A DNA stretch of 64,000 bases from Nocardioides plantarum (GTDB lineage: Bacteria; Actinomycetota; Actinomycetes; Propionibacteriales; Nocardioidaceae). A program made the translations under genes and the position numbers. Position 1 is the first letter of the stretch. Each line of letters starts with the position of its first letter. The notes under the pieces were generated by a model that saw only the letters and a list, made by a program, of their open reading frames with translations, searched no databases and had not been told where the DNA came from. Positions 36,081 to 44,586 of the stretch are shown piece after piece. Location: NCBI RefSeq assembly GCF_006346395.1, contig NZ_VDMS01000004.1, positions 248,001-312,000 on the forward strand, read 5' to 3'.

Positions 36081-38128
36081 TTGCGCCGACCGCGCGAGCG
36101 TGGCGACGGGCGCTCGTCGACCTGGCCGCGCCGCAGGTCGCCGGCACGGACGCGGAAGGTGTCGCGCTCCTCGCGCTCGACGGCGATTTGGGAGGACCGC
36201 AGCTGGTAGGGCACGGAGGTGACCATGACGCCGGGGGTGAACAGCAGCCGGCCCTTGAGCCGCAGGGCCGTCTGGTTGTGGAGCAGCTGCTCCCACCAGC
36301 GCCCGACGACGTACTCGGGGATGTAGACGGCCACGACGCCGCGCGGGTTGGCCCGGCGGATCTCGGTGGCGTAGGCGACGATCGGGTTGACCAGCTCGCG
36401 GTAGGGCGAGTGGAGCAGCTTGAGGGGCACGCCGAGGTTGCGGCGCTCCCAGTCGTCGACCAGCCGGTTGGTGTCCTTGGCGTCGGTCGCGACGTAGACG
36501 GCCTCGAGCACGTTGGGACGCGAGGCCTTGGCGAACGCGAGCGCCCGCAGCGTCGGCTTGTGGACCTTGGAGACCAGCACGATGGCGTGCACCCGGGTCG
36601 GCATCACGTTGTCGCCGGCGTCGACCTCGAGCTCGAGCGCGACCTTGTCGTAGTGGCCCTTGATGCCCCGCATCAGGGCGAAGAACAAGAACATCGCGAT
36701 GATCGTGATCCACGCGCCGGCCAGGAACTTGGTGACCAGCACGACGACCAGGACGACCGCGGTGAAGGACAGGCCGATCGCGTTGATGGCGCGCGAGCGC
36801 TGCATCCGGCGCCGTTCGCCGGGGTCGCGCTCGGCGGCCAGGTGGCGGGTCCAGTGCCGGATCATGCCGAGCTGGCTGAGGTTGAAGGAGACGAACACCC
36901 CGACGACGTAGAGCTGGATCAGCTTGGTGGTCTCGGCGTCGAAGGCGACGATCAGGATGATCGCCATGACGGCCAGGAAGAGGATGCCGTTGGAGTAGGC
37001 GAGGCGGTCGCCGCGCGAGCCGAGCGCCCGGGGGGCGTAGCCGTCCTTGGCCAGGATCGAGCCGAGCACCGGGAAGCCGTTGAACGCGGTGTTGGCGGCC
37101 AGCACCAGGATGATCCCGGTGACGGTGATGACGAAGTAGAAGCCCGGGCTGAAGTCGGTGAACACGGCGCGCGCGATCTGGGCGATCACCGCGTGCTGCT
37201 CGTAGTCGTCGCCCACCGGCGCGCCGTTGATCAGCAGCCGCTCGTGGTCGTTGGGGTCGACGTAGCGCAGGCCCATCTGGCGGGCCAGCACGATCACGCT
37301 GAGGATCATCGAGATGGCGATGAGGCCGAGCAGGAACAGCGTCGTCGCGGCGTTCTTGCTCTTGGGGCGCTGGAAGGCGGGCACGCCGTTGGAGATCGCC
37401 TCGACCCCGGTCAGCGCCGCACAGCCCGACGAGAAGGCCCGGGCCAGCAGGAACATCAGCCCGATGGTCGTCAGGGGCTGCTCGTAGCCGGGCGCCGCCT
37501 CGATCGTCAGGTGGGCGCTCTCGACCTCGGGCAGGGTTCCCATCGCGAGCTGGACGAAGCCGAAGGCGCACATGCCGAGGATGGCGAGCATGAACGCGTA
37601 GGTCGGGACGGCGAAGAAGCCCCCCGACTCGCGGATGCCCCGCAGGTTCATCGACGCCAGCAGGACCACCATCGCCGAGCCGAACAGCGCCTCATGCCCC
37701 TGCAGCGGGGCGATGGCCGCCGAGGCGTACTGCGCGGCGGAGGAGATCGAGACCGCGACGGTGAGGATGTAGTCGGCCAGGAGGGCGCTCGCGACCGTCG
37801 TACCGGCGGCCTTGCCGAGGTTGACGGTGGCGACCTCGTAGTCGCCGCCGCCGCTCGGGTAGGCGTGGACCGTCTGGCGGTAGGACGCGATGACCGCGAT
37901 CATCACCACCGCCACCGCGATGCCGATCTTCCACGAGTAGACGTAGGCCGACGCCCCGGCCAGGCCGAGCATGATGAAGACCTCGTCGGGGGCGTAGGCA
38001 ACCGACGACAGGGCGTCACTGGCGAAGATCGGCAGCGCGATGCGCTTGGGCAGCAGCGTCTCGCCGAGCTGCGCGCTACGAAGCTTGCGTCCCAGCAGGA
38101 TCCGCTTCGAGACATCGCCGACACCCAC
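36077..38128 (-). CDS. APC-superfamily permease, KimA-like potassium transporter
   Basis: 683 aa. About twelve transmembrane helices occupy the first ~480 residues, starting LPIFASDALSSVAYAPDEVF, with YPSGGGDYEVATVNLGK and FSSGCAALTGVEAISNG as in YdaO/KimA proteins. A ~190-residue soluble C-terminal domain (from TRVHAIVLVSKVHKPTLRAL) follows and ends basic. KimA of Bacillus imports K+ and is inhibited by c-di-AMP. Divergent neighbours are two TrkA-type K+ regulators, which supports potassium transport. A TACCCT box lies 8 nt upstream of the GTG at 38128. No c-di-AMP riboswitch fits in the 58-bp gap. Confidence 0.85.
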   Translation of the reverse strand: MGVGDVSKRILLGRKLRSAQLGETLLPKRIALPIFASDALSSVAYAPDEVFIMLGLAGASAYVYSWKIGIAVAVVMIAVIASYRQTVHAYPSGGGDYEVATVNLGKAAGTTVASALLADYILTVAVSISSAAQYASAAIAPLQGHEALFGSAMVVLLASMNLRGIRESGGFFAVPTYAFMLAILGMCAFGFVQLAMGTLPEVESAHLTIEAAPGYEQPLTTIGLMFLLARAFSSGCAALTGVEAISNGVPAFQRPKSKNAATTLFLLGLIAISMILSVIVLARQMGLRYVDPNDHERLLINGAPVGDDYEQHAVIAQIARAVFTDFSPGFYFVITVTGIILVLAANTAFNGFPVLGSILAKDGYAPRALGSRGDRLAYSNGILFLAVMAIILIVAFDAETTKLIQLYVVGVFVSFNLSQLGMIRHWTRHLAAERDPGERRRMQRSRAINAIGLSFTAVVLVVVLVTKFLAGAWITIIAMFLFFALMRGIKGHYDKVALELEVDAGDNVMPTRVHAIVLVSKVHKPTLRALAFAKASRPNVLEAVYVATDAKDTNRLVDDWERRNLGVPLKLLHSPYRELVNPIVAYATEIRRANPRGVVAVYIPEYVVGRWWEQLLHNQTALRLKGRLLFTPGVMVTSVPYQLRSSQIAVEREERDTFRVRAGDLRRGQVDERPSPRSRGRRK

Positions 38129-38174
38129 GAGCCGAAAGGGTACTGGTGGCCGACCGTCAGTACGCCTTCCCCAC

Positions 38175-38180
38175 TAGGGT
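38175..38180 (+). promoter_or_regulatory. -10 box of the two TrkA genes
   Basis: TAGGGT followed by gacgtc and the GTG at 38187: exact leaderless-type spacing. Confidence 0.6.
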
Positions 38181-38186
38181 GACGTC

Positions 38187-38855
38187 GTGCATGTCGTGAT
38201 CATGGGTTGTGGCCGGGTCGGCTCGACCCTGGCGCGCAGTCTCGAGGACCGCAACCACACCGTCGCCGTCATCGACAGCGAGCCCGACGCGTTCCGGCGC
38301 CTGGGGCCGGGGTTCAACGGCGACAAGGTCACCGGCTACGGCTTCGACCAGCAGGTCCTCGAGAAGGCCGGCATCAAGCGCGCCGACGCCTTCGCGGCGG
38401 TCTCGAGCGGTGACAACTCCAACATCATCGCCGCGCGTGTCGCGCGCGAGCAGTTCGGCATCCAGCAGGTCGTCGCCCGGATCTACGACCCCGGCCGCGC
38501 CGAGGTCTACCAGCGCCTCGGCATCACCACCGTCGCGACGGTCAAGTGGACCGCCGACCAGGTGCTGCGCCGCATCCTGCCGGCCGGGGCCGAGCCCGAC
38601 TTCCGCGACCCCAGCGGCGCGATCCGGGTCGACCACGTCCCCGTGCCCGAGGTGTGGGTGGGGCAGCGCACGGTCGACCTGCAGTCGCAGACCGGCGCCC
38701 GGATCGCCTGGATCGACCGCCTCGGCGAGGGCATGCTGCCCGACCGCCAGACCGTCATCCAGGAGAACGACCTGCTCCACCTGGTGATGCGCGAGGCCGA
38801 CGCCGGGCACGCGTTCGACGTGATCAAGAACGGTCCCGAGGAGCAGCACGGATGA
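38187..38855 (+). CDS. ceoB: TrkA-type potassium uptake regulator (CeoB ortholog)
   Basis: 222 aa. RCK/TrkA-N Rossmann motif VIMGCGRVGSTLA (~4-16) with the ribose-binding acid in VAVIDSE, then TGYGFDQQVLEKAGI and a C-terminal TrkA-C domain (VDHVPVPEVWVGQRTVDL). It binds NAD(H)/ATP and gates a K+ transporter membrane subunit, probably the KimA-like permease encoded divergently or a Trk channel elsewhere. GTG start, leaderless-type promoter. It is followed by the paralogous ceoC gene after 18 bp, the same pair and order as in Mycobacterium. Confidence 0.9.
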   Translation: MHVVIMGCGRVGSTLARSLEDRNHTVAVIDSEPDAFRRLGPGFNGDKVTGYGFDQQVLEKAGIKRADAFAAVSSGDNSNIIAARVAREQFGIQQVVARIYDPGRAEVYQRLGITTVATVKWTADQVLRRILPAGAEPDFRDPSGAIRVDHVPVPEVWVGQRTVDLQSQTGARIAWIDRLGEGMLPDRQTVIQENDLLHLVMREADAGHAFDVIKNGPEEQHG

Positions 38856-38873
38856 GCCAGCAGTGAGGACGTC

Positions 38874-39545
38874 ATGAGGGTCGCCATCGCCGGAGCCGGT
38901 GCCGTGGGCCGCTCGATCGCCCGCGAGCTGATCGGCAACGGCCACGAGGTGCTGCTGATCGACAAGAGCCCGCGCTCGGTGATGCCCGAGCGCGTCCCCG
39001 ACGCCGAGTGGCTGCTCGCCGACTCCTGCGAGATGTCCTCGCTCGAGGAGGCCCGGCTCGACAAGTGCGACGTCGTCATCGCCGCCACCGGCGACGACAA
39101 GGTCAACCTGGTCACCTCGCTGCTGGCCAAGACCGAGTTCGGCGTCCCCCGCACCGTGGCCCGGGTCAACCACCCCAACAACGAGTGGCTGTTCACCGAG
39201 GCGTGGGGCGTCGACGTCAACGTCTCCACCCCCCGCATCATGTCGGCGCTGGTCGAGGAGGCCGTCACCGTCGGTGACCTCGTACGCCTGTTCACCTTCC
39301 GCCAGGGCAACGCCAACCTGGTCGAGATGACCCTGCCCGCCGACTCGCCGTACGTCGGGAAGCCCACCGGCCTGATCCCGTTCCCCGAGAACTGCGCTCT
39401 GGTCACCATCCTGCGCGACGGTCAGGTCTACGTCCCCGACCCCGAGCAGCCGGTCGAGTCCGGCGACGAGCTGCTGTTCGTGGTCAGCGCCGACGGCGAG
39501 GACGAGCTCGAGCGGATGCTCGCGCCCTCCAGCCACCCGAGCTGA
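38874..39545 (+). CDS. ceoC: TrkA-type potassium uptake regulator (CeoC ortholog)
   Basis: 223 aa. TrkA-N motif VAIAGAGAVGRSIAREL (~3-19), LLIDKSPRS, then DVVIAATGDDKVNLV and ARVNHPNNEWLF, followed by a TrkA-C domain (VEMTLPADSPYVGKPTGLI) ending SGDELLFVVSADGEDELERM. Paralog of the upstream protein; the two probably form a hetero-assembly controlling K+ flow. ATG 38874 has gaggac upstream. Last plus-strand gene before a 304-bp repeat-filled gap. Confidence 0.9.
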   Translation: MRVAIAGAGAVGRSIARELIGNGHEVLLIDKSPRSVMPERVPDAEWLLADSCEMSSLEEARLDKCDVVIAATGDDKVNLVTSLLAKTEFGVPRTVARVNHPNNEWLFTEAWGVDVNVSTPRIMSALVEEAVTVGDLVRLFTFRQGNANLVEMTLPADSPYVGKPTGLIPFPENCALVTILRDGQVYVPDPEQPVESGDELLFVVSADGEDELERMLAPSSHPS

Positions 39546-39600
39546 CGTCGTACGCCGGTCGAGGTGGCTGGCCCACGCCGGTCGAGGCGACTCCACGCCC

Positions 39601-39717
39601 GGGCGGTGACCTGGCGACCGAAGCCCGACACGAGTTGGTCGCCAGCTCACCGCCCGATCCGCGAGCGGTGAGACAGCGACCCAAGTCCGTCCCGGAGAGG
39701 TCGCCAGCTCACCGCCG
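39601..39717. repeat. Second + - + - array of short units
   Basis: Units at 39601-39626 (+), 39637-39658 (-), 39665-39688 (+) and 39699-39717 (-). Minus units read ggtcgccagctcaccgcc. Same family and order as 31321-31470, with tighter spacing. The flanking 39546-39849 region has no gene, only this array and the 54-bp element. Confidence 0.7.
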
Positions 39718-39774
39718 CCAGGCCCGAACGCCGAGAGACCGGTGGCGAGAGGACGCAGCTGGAGACCGTAGGAC

Positions 39775-39828
39775 GCTGCGGGGGTCTCGAGGCTCAGGCC
39801 TGGCGGCCTTCGCACCTCGACCGACGTG
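39775..39828 (-). repeat. Dispersed 54-bp hairpin element (inverted copy)
   Basis: Reverse complement of the 54-bp stretch in the 30.9-kb tandem array, with a single base difference. Contains the nested hairpin with inner arm aggcc/ggcct and the tail tcgagacccccgcagc. Confidence 0.85.
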
Positions 39829-39849
39829 GGGGTGGGTCAGGCGGGTGGG

Positions 39850-40572
39850 TCAGGCGGGTGCGTCGGGCGCCGCGGACTCGAGCGGTGTCGCGTTGCGGGC
39901 GAGCAGCCAGACCATGGCCGACCAGGACGCGATACGCAGCGGCCAGCCCAGGCCGTAGCGCAGGCCGGCGATGACGGCGACGGCGGTGCCGGTGCCGATG
40001 ACGTCCTGGTAGCCCAGCAGCCAGACCGGCCCCTGCAGCAGGACTCCGACGGCGCCGGGGGCACCGAGGAGGAGGGTCAGGCGGCCGCAGAGTCGCACGA
40101 CCTGGGGCTCGTCGTGCCAGGCGGTGGGGTCGCCGGTGACGCTGCCGAGCATGAACCCGAGCGCGGGCCAGCGCGCCACGACGGAGCCGAACAGCAGGAT
40201 CGTGTAGGCGAGGCTGTAGAGGATGCCGGGCAGGAAGAACGCGAGGGCCTGGTCGTCCTCCGAGCCGCCCCCTCGGGCGGCGAGGCGCACGAACAGGTAG
40301 CCGATGCCGATGGAGAAGACCGCGTTGAGGACGTACTGCAAGGTCGAGCGCTGCAGCAGCCGCAGCGCCAGCGCGACCCCGGCCGACGCCAGGCTGACGA
40401 TCAGGGCGAGGCGGAGGTCCTTGGTCGGCAGCCAGATCGCGGTGAACAGCAGGCCGGGGATCGCGGCCTCGATCATGCCGCGCCTGCCGCCCAGCGCCTT
40501 GGACATCTGGGCGCGCACCATCGCCTCGACGGTCTCCACCGTCGCCGCGGGCTTCTCCACCGGCTCGCTCAT
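39850..40572 (-). CDS. DUF3159 membrane protein
   Basis: 240 aa. An N-terminal amphipathic segment (VETVEAMVRAQMSKALGGRR) precedes five or six transmembrane helices (AAIPGLLFTAIWLPTKDL, LALIVSLASAGVALAL, FFLPGILYSLAYTILLFGSV). WHDEPQVVRLCGRLTLLLGAP is a conserved DUF3159 stretch. Function unknown. The ATG at 40572 overlaps the stop of the OB-fold gene; the order with OB-fold, DUF3710 and dut is the same as in Mycobacterium (Rv2693c). Its stop lies in a short ggtcaggcggg duplication. Confidence 0.88.
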   Translation of the reverse strand: MSEPVEKPAATVETVEAMVRAQMSKALGGRRGMIEAAIPGLLFTAIWLPTKDLRLALIVSLASAGVALALRLLQRSTLQYVLNAVFSIGIGYLFVRLAARGGGSEDDQALAFFLPGILYSLAYTILLFGSVVARWPALGFMLGSVTGDPTAWHDEPQVVRLCGRLTLLLGAPGAVGVLLQGPVWLLGYQDVIGTGTAVAVIAGLRYGLGWPLRIASWSAMVWLLARNATPLESAAPDAPA

Positions 40573-40934
40573 CCGGAGATCAGCTCGTAGCGCGGGTTGT
40601 AGATGATCCGGTGGCCGTCGTGGACGCCGATGCGGGCGCGCACCTGGACCGAGCGGCCCGGGTCGATGCCGGCGATCCGGCGGCGCCCCAGCCAGACGAT
40701 CGTGAGCACCCCGGAGCCGTCGTAGAGCTCCGCCTCGAGGGCGGGTACGCCGCCGCGCGGGCGCACGGTCACCGTGCGGATGGTCCCGCGCAGCGTGACC
40801 AGCTCACGGTCGGGGGCCTCGGCGATCGAGACCTTGCCGGAGCCGACGTAGGTCGCCCGCATGTCGCGGGCGTAGGTGTCGTCGGGGTTGGCCCACTTGC
40901 TGATGGTGCGCCGCAGCCGGCTCTTCTCGGCCAT
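40569..40934 (-). CDS. OB-fold nucleic acid-binding protein
   Basis: 121 aa. Residues ~40-118 form an OB fold: VTLRGTIRTVTVRPRGGVPA, AELYDGSGVLTIVWLGRRRI, GRSVQVRARIGVHDG, ending in IYNPRYEL, resembling the anticodon/RecG-type OB domain. Ortholog of Mycobacterium Rv2694c by order. Role unknown; nucleic-acid binding is inferred from the fold. Between DUF3710 (9-bp gap) and DUF3159 (4-bp overlap). Confidence 0.88.
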   Translation of the reverse strand: MAEKSRLRRTISKWANPDDTYARDMRATYVGSGKVSIAEAPDRELVTLRGTIRTVTVRPRGGVPALEAELYDGSGVLTIVWLGRRRIAGIDPGRSVQVRARIGVHDGHRIIYNPRYELISG

Positions 40935-40943
40935 CTCGGTGCG

Positions 40944-41573
40944 TCAGCCCTCGACGCGGCGAGCGCTCTCGGGCAGCACCAACGGCAGCGGCTCGCCCAC
41001 CATCATGGGGTTGCTGCCCCGGCGTACGGCGATCGAGGTGAGCAGGTCCTCCCACGCATCGGCGCCGTCGGCGTCGCGGGCGGGGGCGCCGAGGAAGGTG
41101 GCGCGCAGCAGCCAGCGCGAGCCGTTGATGCCGACGATGCGGGAGTGCTGCACCGCGTTGCCCTCGGGGCGCTGGACCTGGATCTCGCAGACCAGCTCGG
41201 GGCCGAAGCGCCCGTCGCGCTCGCTGGCGGTACCGCCGCGCTGGGCCATGTCGGCGGCGATCTTGGGTCGCACCTCGCTCCACAGGTCACCGTGACGCGG
41301 GGCCGCGAAGGCACGGATCTCGACGGCCCCGTCGGGGCCCGCCAGCATGACCGACTGCACGTTGCCGGAGGCCTCGTCGACCTGCATGCGCAGCTCGCGG
41401 TCGGCGGGCGGGACGATGAGCAGCGACCCGAGGTCGACGCGCTCGGCGCCGTCGTCGGGGATGTCGTCGGCGTCGAAGGGACCCTGGACCGCGTCGGCTG
41501 CGCCGGCGGCGGCAGCCTCCTCGGCGAGGGCCTCCGATGCCGTGTCGTCGGCGGACTTGCGGCGGAACTTCAC
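40944..41573 (-). CDS. DUF3710 protein
   Basis: 209 aa, GTG 41573 with aggag upstream. An acidic N-terminal ~45 residues is followed by a conserved domain: RVDLGSLLIVPP, SVMLAGPDGAVEIRAFAAPR, LWSEVRPKIAADMAQRGG, RIVGINGSRWLLRATFLG, DLLTSIAVRRGSNPM. It matches actinobacterial DUF3710 (Rv2696c-like) next to dut. No catalytic motif and no membrane segment. Function unknown. Confidence 0.88.
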   Translation of the reverse strand: MKFRRKSADDTASEALAEEAAAAGAADAVQGPFDADDIPDDGAERVDLGSLLIVPPADRELRMQVDEASGNVQSVMLAGPDGAVEIRAFAAPRHGDLWSEVRPKIAADMAQRGGTASERDGRFGPELVCEIQVQRPEGNAVQHSRIVGINGSRWLLRATFLGAPARDADGADAWEDLLTSIAVRRGSNPMMVGEPLPLVLPESARRVEG

Positions 41574-41615
41574 GAGGTCACTCCTGGGACGGGGGCTTCT
41601 GGCCGGGCGGGATCA

Positions 41616-42089
41616 TCAGGCGGGCTCATCAGGGCGCGTCGCGGCAGCGAACCCACCGGTAGAACCGTAGCCCCCGCCTCCCCGTGCGCTGTCGGGCAGT
41701 CGGTCGACCTCGACGAACGCGGCACGCTCGACGCGCTGCACCACCAGCTGTGCGATCCGGTCGCCGCGGCGCAGCTCGATCGGCTCCCGGGGGTCGTGGT
41801 TGACCAGGAGCACCTTGATCTCGCCGCGGTAGCCGGCATCGACGGTGCCGGGGGTGTTGACGATCGACAGCCCGTGCCGGGCCGCGAGACCCGACCGGGG
41901 ATGCACCAGGGCCACGAACCCGTCGGGGAGCGCCAGCGCCACGCCCGTCGGCACGAGGATCCGCTCCCCCGGCGCCAGCGTCAGGTCGACCGTGGTGAGC
42001 AGGTCGGCACCGGCGTCGCCGGGGTGGGCGTACGCCGGCAGCGGGAGGTCACGGTCGAGGCGGAGCACCTGGATCTCGAGGTCGGGCAC
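41616..42089 (-). CDS. dut: Deoxyuridine 5'-triphosphate nucleotidohydrolase
   Basis: 157 aa, normal size for trimeric dUTPase. All five motifs are visible: [12 protein letters not shown] (1), [13 protein letters not shown] (2), [16 protein letters not shown] (3), [13 protein letters not shown] (4) and the C-terminal arm [11 protein letters not shown] (5). It hydrolyses dUTP to dUMP and pyrophosphate, keeping uracil out of DNA. GTG 42089 has TAGGGT 6 nt upstream, so probably leaderless. First gene of dut, DUF3710, OB-fold, DUF3159. Confidence 0.96.
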   Translation of the reverse strand: MPDLEIQVLRLDRDLPLPAYAHPGDAGADLLTTVDLTLAPGERILVPTGVALALPDGFVALVHPRSGLAARHGLSIVNTPGTVDAGYRGEIKVLLVNHDPREPIELRRGDRIAQLVVQRVERAAFVEVDRLPDSARGGGGYGSTGGFAAATRPDEPA

Positions 42090-42095
42090 GCACGG

Positions 42096-42101
42096 ACCCT
42101 A
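42096..42101 (-). promoter_or_regulatory. -10 box of dut
   Basis: Minus strand TAGGGT, 6 nt before the GTG at 42089; leaderless-type spacing. Confidence 0.55.
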
Positions 42102-42164
42102 CGACCCGGGCGGCCCGTGCGACCCGTCGGTCGGTCGGCCCGGCCCGGATGGGACCCTGGACCC

Positions 42165-42626
42165 GTGGCGACGGCGTACGACGAGAGGCTCGGCGTCCCG
42201 CTGCGTTGGTGGGTCCAGGGCTCGATGCTCGTCGCGTCGCTCTGGCTGGCGCTGATCGTGGCCGTCCCGGGTGTCGTCGCCTGGGCGGTCACCGCCGTCG
42301 CGCTCGGCCTGCTGACGCTGCTGCTGCGCGGCTACGGCAGCACCCGCATCGTCGTCGGCGACGGCACCCTGCGGGTGGGTCGTGCCCGGATCGAGGCGCA
42401 CCACCTGGGCGCCGTCGAGGCCCTCGACGCCGACGCGGCCCGCCGCGCGGCCGGCGTCGACGCCGACGCACGCGCGTTCCTGCTGCTGCGGCCCTACCTG
42501 TCGCGCGCCGTGCGGGTCGAGATCACCGACCCGGCCGACCCGGCGCCGTACTGGTTGGTGAGCACGCGACACCCCGATGCCCTCGCCGGTGCCGTGGCAG
42601 AGCTGACCCAGCGTCCGACCGTCTGA
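42165..42626 (+). CDS. DUF3093 membrane protein
   Basis: 153 aa from GTG 42165 (YDERLGVPLRWW). Two adjacent transmembrane helices (GSMLVASLWLALIVAVPGVV and AWAVTAVALGLLTLLL) precede a soluble domain with IVVGDGTLRVGRARIEAHHL and ending YWLVSTRHPDALAGAV. This is DUF3093 (Rv2698-like), which is always found divergent from dut. Function unknown. Confidence 0.88.
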   Translation: MATAYDERLGVPLRWWVQGSMLVASLWLALIVAVPGVVAWAVTAVALGLLTLLLRGYGSTRIVVGDGTLRVGRARIEAHHLGAVEALDADAARRAAGVDADARAFLLLRPYLSRAVRVEITDPADPAPYWLVSTRHPDALAGAVAELTQRPTV

Positions 42627-42669
42627 CCCGGGCGGACCCGGCGCGCTGACGGGCTGACCCCGGGCGCTA

Positions 42670-42675
42670 TAGGGT
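42670..42675 (+). promoter_or_regulatory. -10 box of the DUF4235 gene
   Basis: TAGGGT (within tatagggt) followed by 6 nt and the ATG at 42682; leaderless-type spacing. Confidence 0.6.
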
Positions 42676-42681
42676 CGGGCC

Positions 42682-42993
42682 ATGGCCAAGAAAGACGCCT
42701 CCGGCGCCACTGACAGCTCCAAGATCTGGTCGGTCTTCTCGCTCGTCTCGGCGCTCGGTGCCGCAGCCGTGGCCAAGAAGGGCCTCAACGCCAGCTGGAA
42801 GACCGCGACGCGCAAGCCGCCTCCGGAGAACCCGGCCGACCCCGACGTCCAGCTGCGCGAGGCCGTCGCCTGGGCCGTCTTCAGCGGCGCCTTCGTCGGC
42901 CTGGCCCGGATGCTCGCCCAGCGCCGGGCCGCGTCCTACTACGCCCGCTCGACCGGTCGGCTCCCACCCGGCCTCGGCAAGGACGGCAAGTAG
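42682..42993 (+). CDS. DUF4235 membrane protein
   Basis: 103 aa. The SSKIWSVFSLVSALGAAAVAKK helix (~12-33) and AVAWAVFSGAFVGLARMLAQR helix (~62-82) frame a short loop with WKTATRKPPPENPADPDVQL, the hallmark of DUF4235. A small two-helix membrane protein of unknown function, common in actinobacteria. Followed directly by the paired-hairpin element. Confidence 0.88.
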   Translation: MAKKDASGATDSSKIWSVFSLVSALGAAAVAKKGLNASWKTATRKPPPENPADPDVQLREAVAWAVFSGAFVGLARMLAQRRAASYYARSTGRLPPGLGKDGK

Positions 42994-43001
42994 CTCGGCG
43001 A

Positions 43002-43114
43002 GCCCGCAGGCACACCGCGAGGGACGAGCGGTGTGCCGTCGCGGGCGAAGGTCGAGCAAGACCTGCGAGCGAGGAACGAGCTCGCAACGGTCGCGTCGAG
43101 ACCCCCGCAGCCGA
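43002..43114 (+). repeat. Paired-hairpin intergenic element, copy 2
   Basis: Hairpin 43010-43036 (stem gcacaccgc/gcggtgtgc, loop gagggacga) is itself enclosed by gcccgc/gcgggc. A 27-nt spacer containing ggtcgagcaagacc follows. Hairpin 43064-43086 has stem tgcgagc/gctcgca and loop gaggaacga. The tail is gtcgagacccccgcagccgac. The rest of 42994-43273 holds no gene. Confidence 0.8.
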
Positions 43115-43227
43115 CGCGCCCAGCCCGACCCCGTCGTGGACTAGCGAGACCGGCTGCGGGCGTCTCGACTCGGACTCGCTGCGCTCGCCCGGCTCGACGA
43201 CCGTCCGACGACCGTCACGGAAATGAC

Positions 43228-43258
43228 CACGACCCGCCGTCGATGACGGCGGGTCGTG
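43228..43258. terminator. Hairpin terminator below the DUF4193 gene
   Basis: Perfect 14-bp stem, cacgacccgccgtc and its complement, with a 3-nt loop (43242-43244). 15 bp past the stop of the minus-strand DUF4193 gene; symmetric, so it may also stop plus-strand reads. Confidence 0.75.
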
Positions 43259-43273
43259 CGTATTGCTACGAAG

Positions 43274-43564
43274 TCAGATGCAGTCGCGGCAGATGAGCTT
43301 CTTCTCGTCGGCCAGCTGGCTGCGGTGATGCACGAGGAAACAGCTCATGCAGGTGAACTCGTCCTCCTGCTTGGGCTTCACCTCGACCGCCAGCTCCTCG
43401 TGGGAGAGGTCGGCTCCGGGGAGCTCGAAGGCCTCGGCGGCCTCCGTCTCGTCCTCGTCGACCTTGCCGGAGTTCTTGTCGTGCCGTCGCGCCTTGAGCT
43501 CTTCGATGCTCTCCTCGGACTGGTCTTCCTCGTTCTTGCGCGGTGCGTCGTAGTCAGTAGCCAT
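43274..43564 (-). CDS. DUF4193 small zinc-ribbon-like protein
   Basis: 96 aa. The acidic/charged N-terminal half (ESIEELKARRHDKNSGKVDE) leads to a C-terminal CxxC...CxxC ribbon: EFTCMSCFLVHHRSQLA then KKLICRDCI at the very end, with two His between. This is DUF4193 (Rv2699c ortholog), nearly universal in actinobacteria and highly conserved; function unknown. Zinc binding is inferred. A clear ribosome site (ggaggggag) precedes ATG 43564. It is followed by a strong terminator. Confidence 0.92.
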   Translation of the reverse strand: MATDYDAPRKNEEDQSEESIEELKARRHDKNSGKVDEDETEAAEAFELPGADLSHEELAVEVKPKQEDEFTCMSCFLVHHRSQLADEKKLICRDCI

Positions 43565-43713
43565 CGCGTCGCTCGCTCCCCTCCACCTTCATGGGCCCGT
43601 TCGTGGTCCCTGTGATGCCGCCCCCGGTCCCGGCGCGGCGAATCATGCACCATCTATCCAAATCTCGGAACACCGGACCGTGGACGCTGCTGAGAACGCC
43701 GCGTCCCGACGGG

Positions 43714-44586
43714 CTATTCCGCCCAGAAACCGGCCTCCACCGTGGCCTGACGCAGGTCGTCGACACCGTGTGAGGGAGCGCACAGCAGGAGGGTCAGACC
43801 CCCCGCTCCGGGGCCGGTCTCGGTGTGCGCTCCGGCCGCCCGGGCGATGAGTCCCCCGGCCGCGTGGTCCCACAGGTTGACGCCCTCCTCGACGTAGCCG
43901 TCGAGCCGTCCCTCGGCCACGTGGCACAGGTCGAGGGCGCACGATCCGAGGCGGCGTACGTCGCGGATGCGGGGCAGCAGGCGGCCGACGGCGGCGACCT
44001 GGACGACCTTGACCTCGGTGACGTAGGAGAAGCCGGTGCCGATCAGGCGCTGCCCCAGCGGGCGCTCCGGGCCCACCCGGATCGGGACGCCGTCGCGCAG
44101 CGCGACGGTCGTCCCGTCGGCACCGGGGCGGGCGACGTACTCGACCTGCTTGGCGACGTCGACGACCACCCCCGCGACGACCTCGCCGTCGACCTCGGCG
44201 GCCAGGGAGACGGCGTACTGCGGGATGCCGTAGAGGAAGTTGACCGTGCCGTCGATCGGGTCGACGACCCAGCGGACCCCGGAGGTGCCGACGACGTCGT
44301 CGCCCTCCTCGCCGAGGATCGCGTCGTCGGGACGGCGGGCCAGGATCAGCTGGCGGACCAGCGCCTCGGTGTCGCGGTCGGCCTGGGTGACGACGTCGAT
44401 CGCGCTGGTCTTGGTGTCGGCCACGGTGATCGTGCCGAGGGCGCGCTCGCGCACCAGGGCGGCCGCGGCACGGGCCACCTCGACGGCCAGGTCGGCCAGC
44501 TCGGAGGCCGGCCCGTCGACCGGCCCGTCGACCGGCCCGTCGACCGGCCCGTGGGTCGGAGTGGCCGGCGCGGCCGGGTCGCTCAC
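43714..44586 (-). CDS. suhB: Inositol monophosphatase family protein (SuhB-like)
   Basis: 290 aa from GTG 44586, overlapping the hemH stop (GTGA). Mg-dependent phosphatase motifs: Glu pair in ILGEEGDD (~96), [15 protein letters not shown] (~111-125) and [14 protein letters not shown] (~240). It dephosphorylates inositol-1-phosphate or a related sugar phosphate; in actinobacteria this supplies inositol for phosphatidylinositol or mycothiol. The N-terminus is extended by a GPVD tetrapeptide repeat from three 12-bp units (44510-44545). It is syntenic with Rv2701c suhB. Confidence 0.92.
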   Translation of the reverse strand: MSDPAAPATPTHGPVDGPVDGPVDGPASELADLAVEVARAAAALVRERALGTITVADTKTSAIDVVTQADRDTEALVRQLILARRPDDAILGEEGDDVVGTSGVRWVVDPIDGTVNFLYGIPQYAVSLAAEVDGEVVAGVVVDVAKQVEYVARPGADGTTVALRDGVPIRVGPERPLGQRLIGTGFSYVTEVKVVQVAAVGRLLPRIRDVRRLGSCALDLCHVAEGRLDGYVEEGVNLWDHAAGGLIARAAGAHTETGPGAGGLTLLLCAPSHGVDDLRQATVEAGFWAE

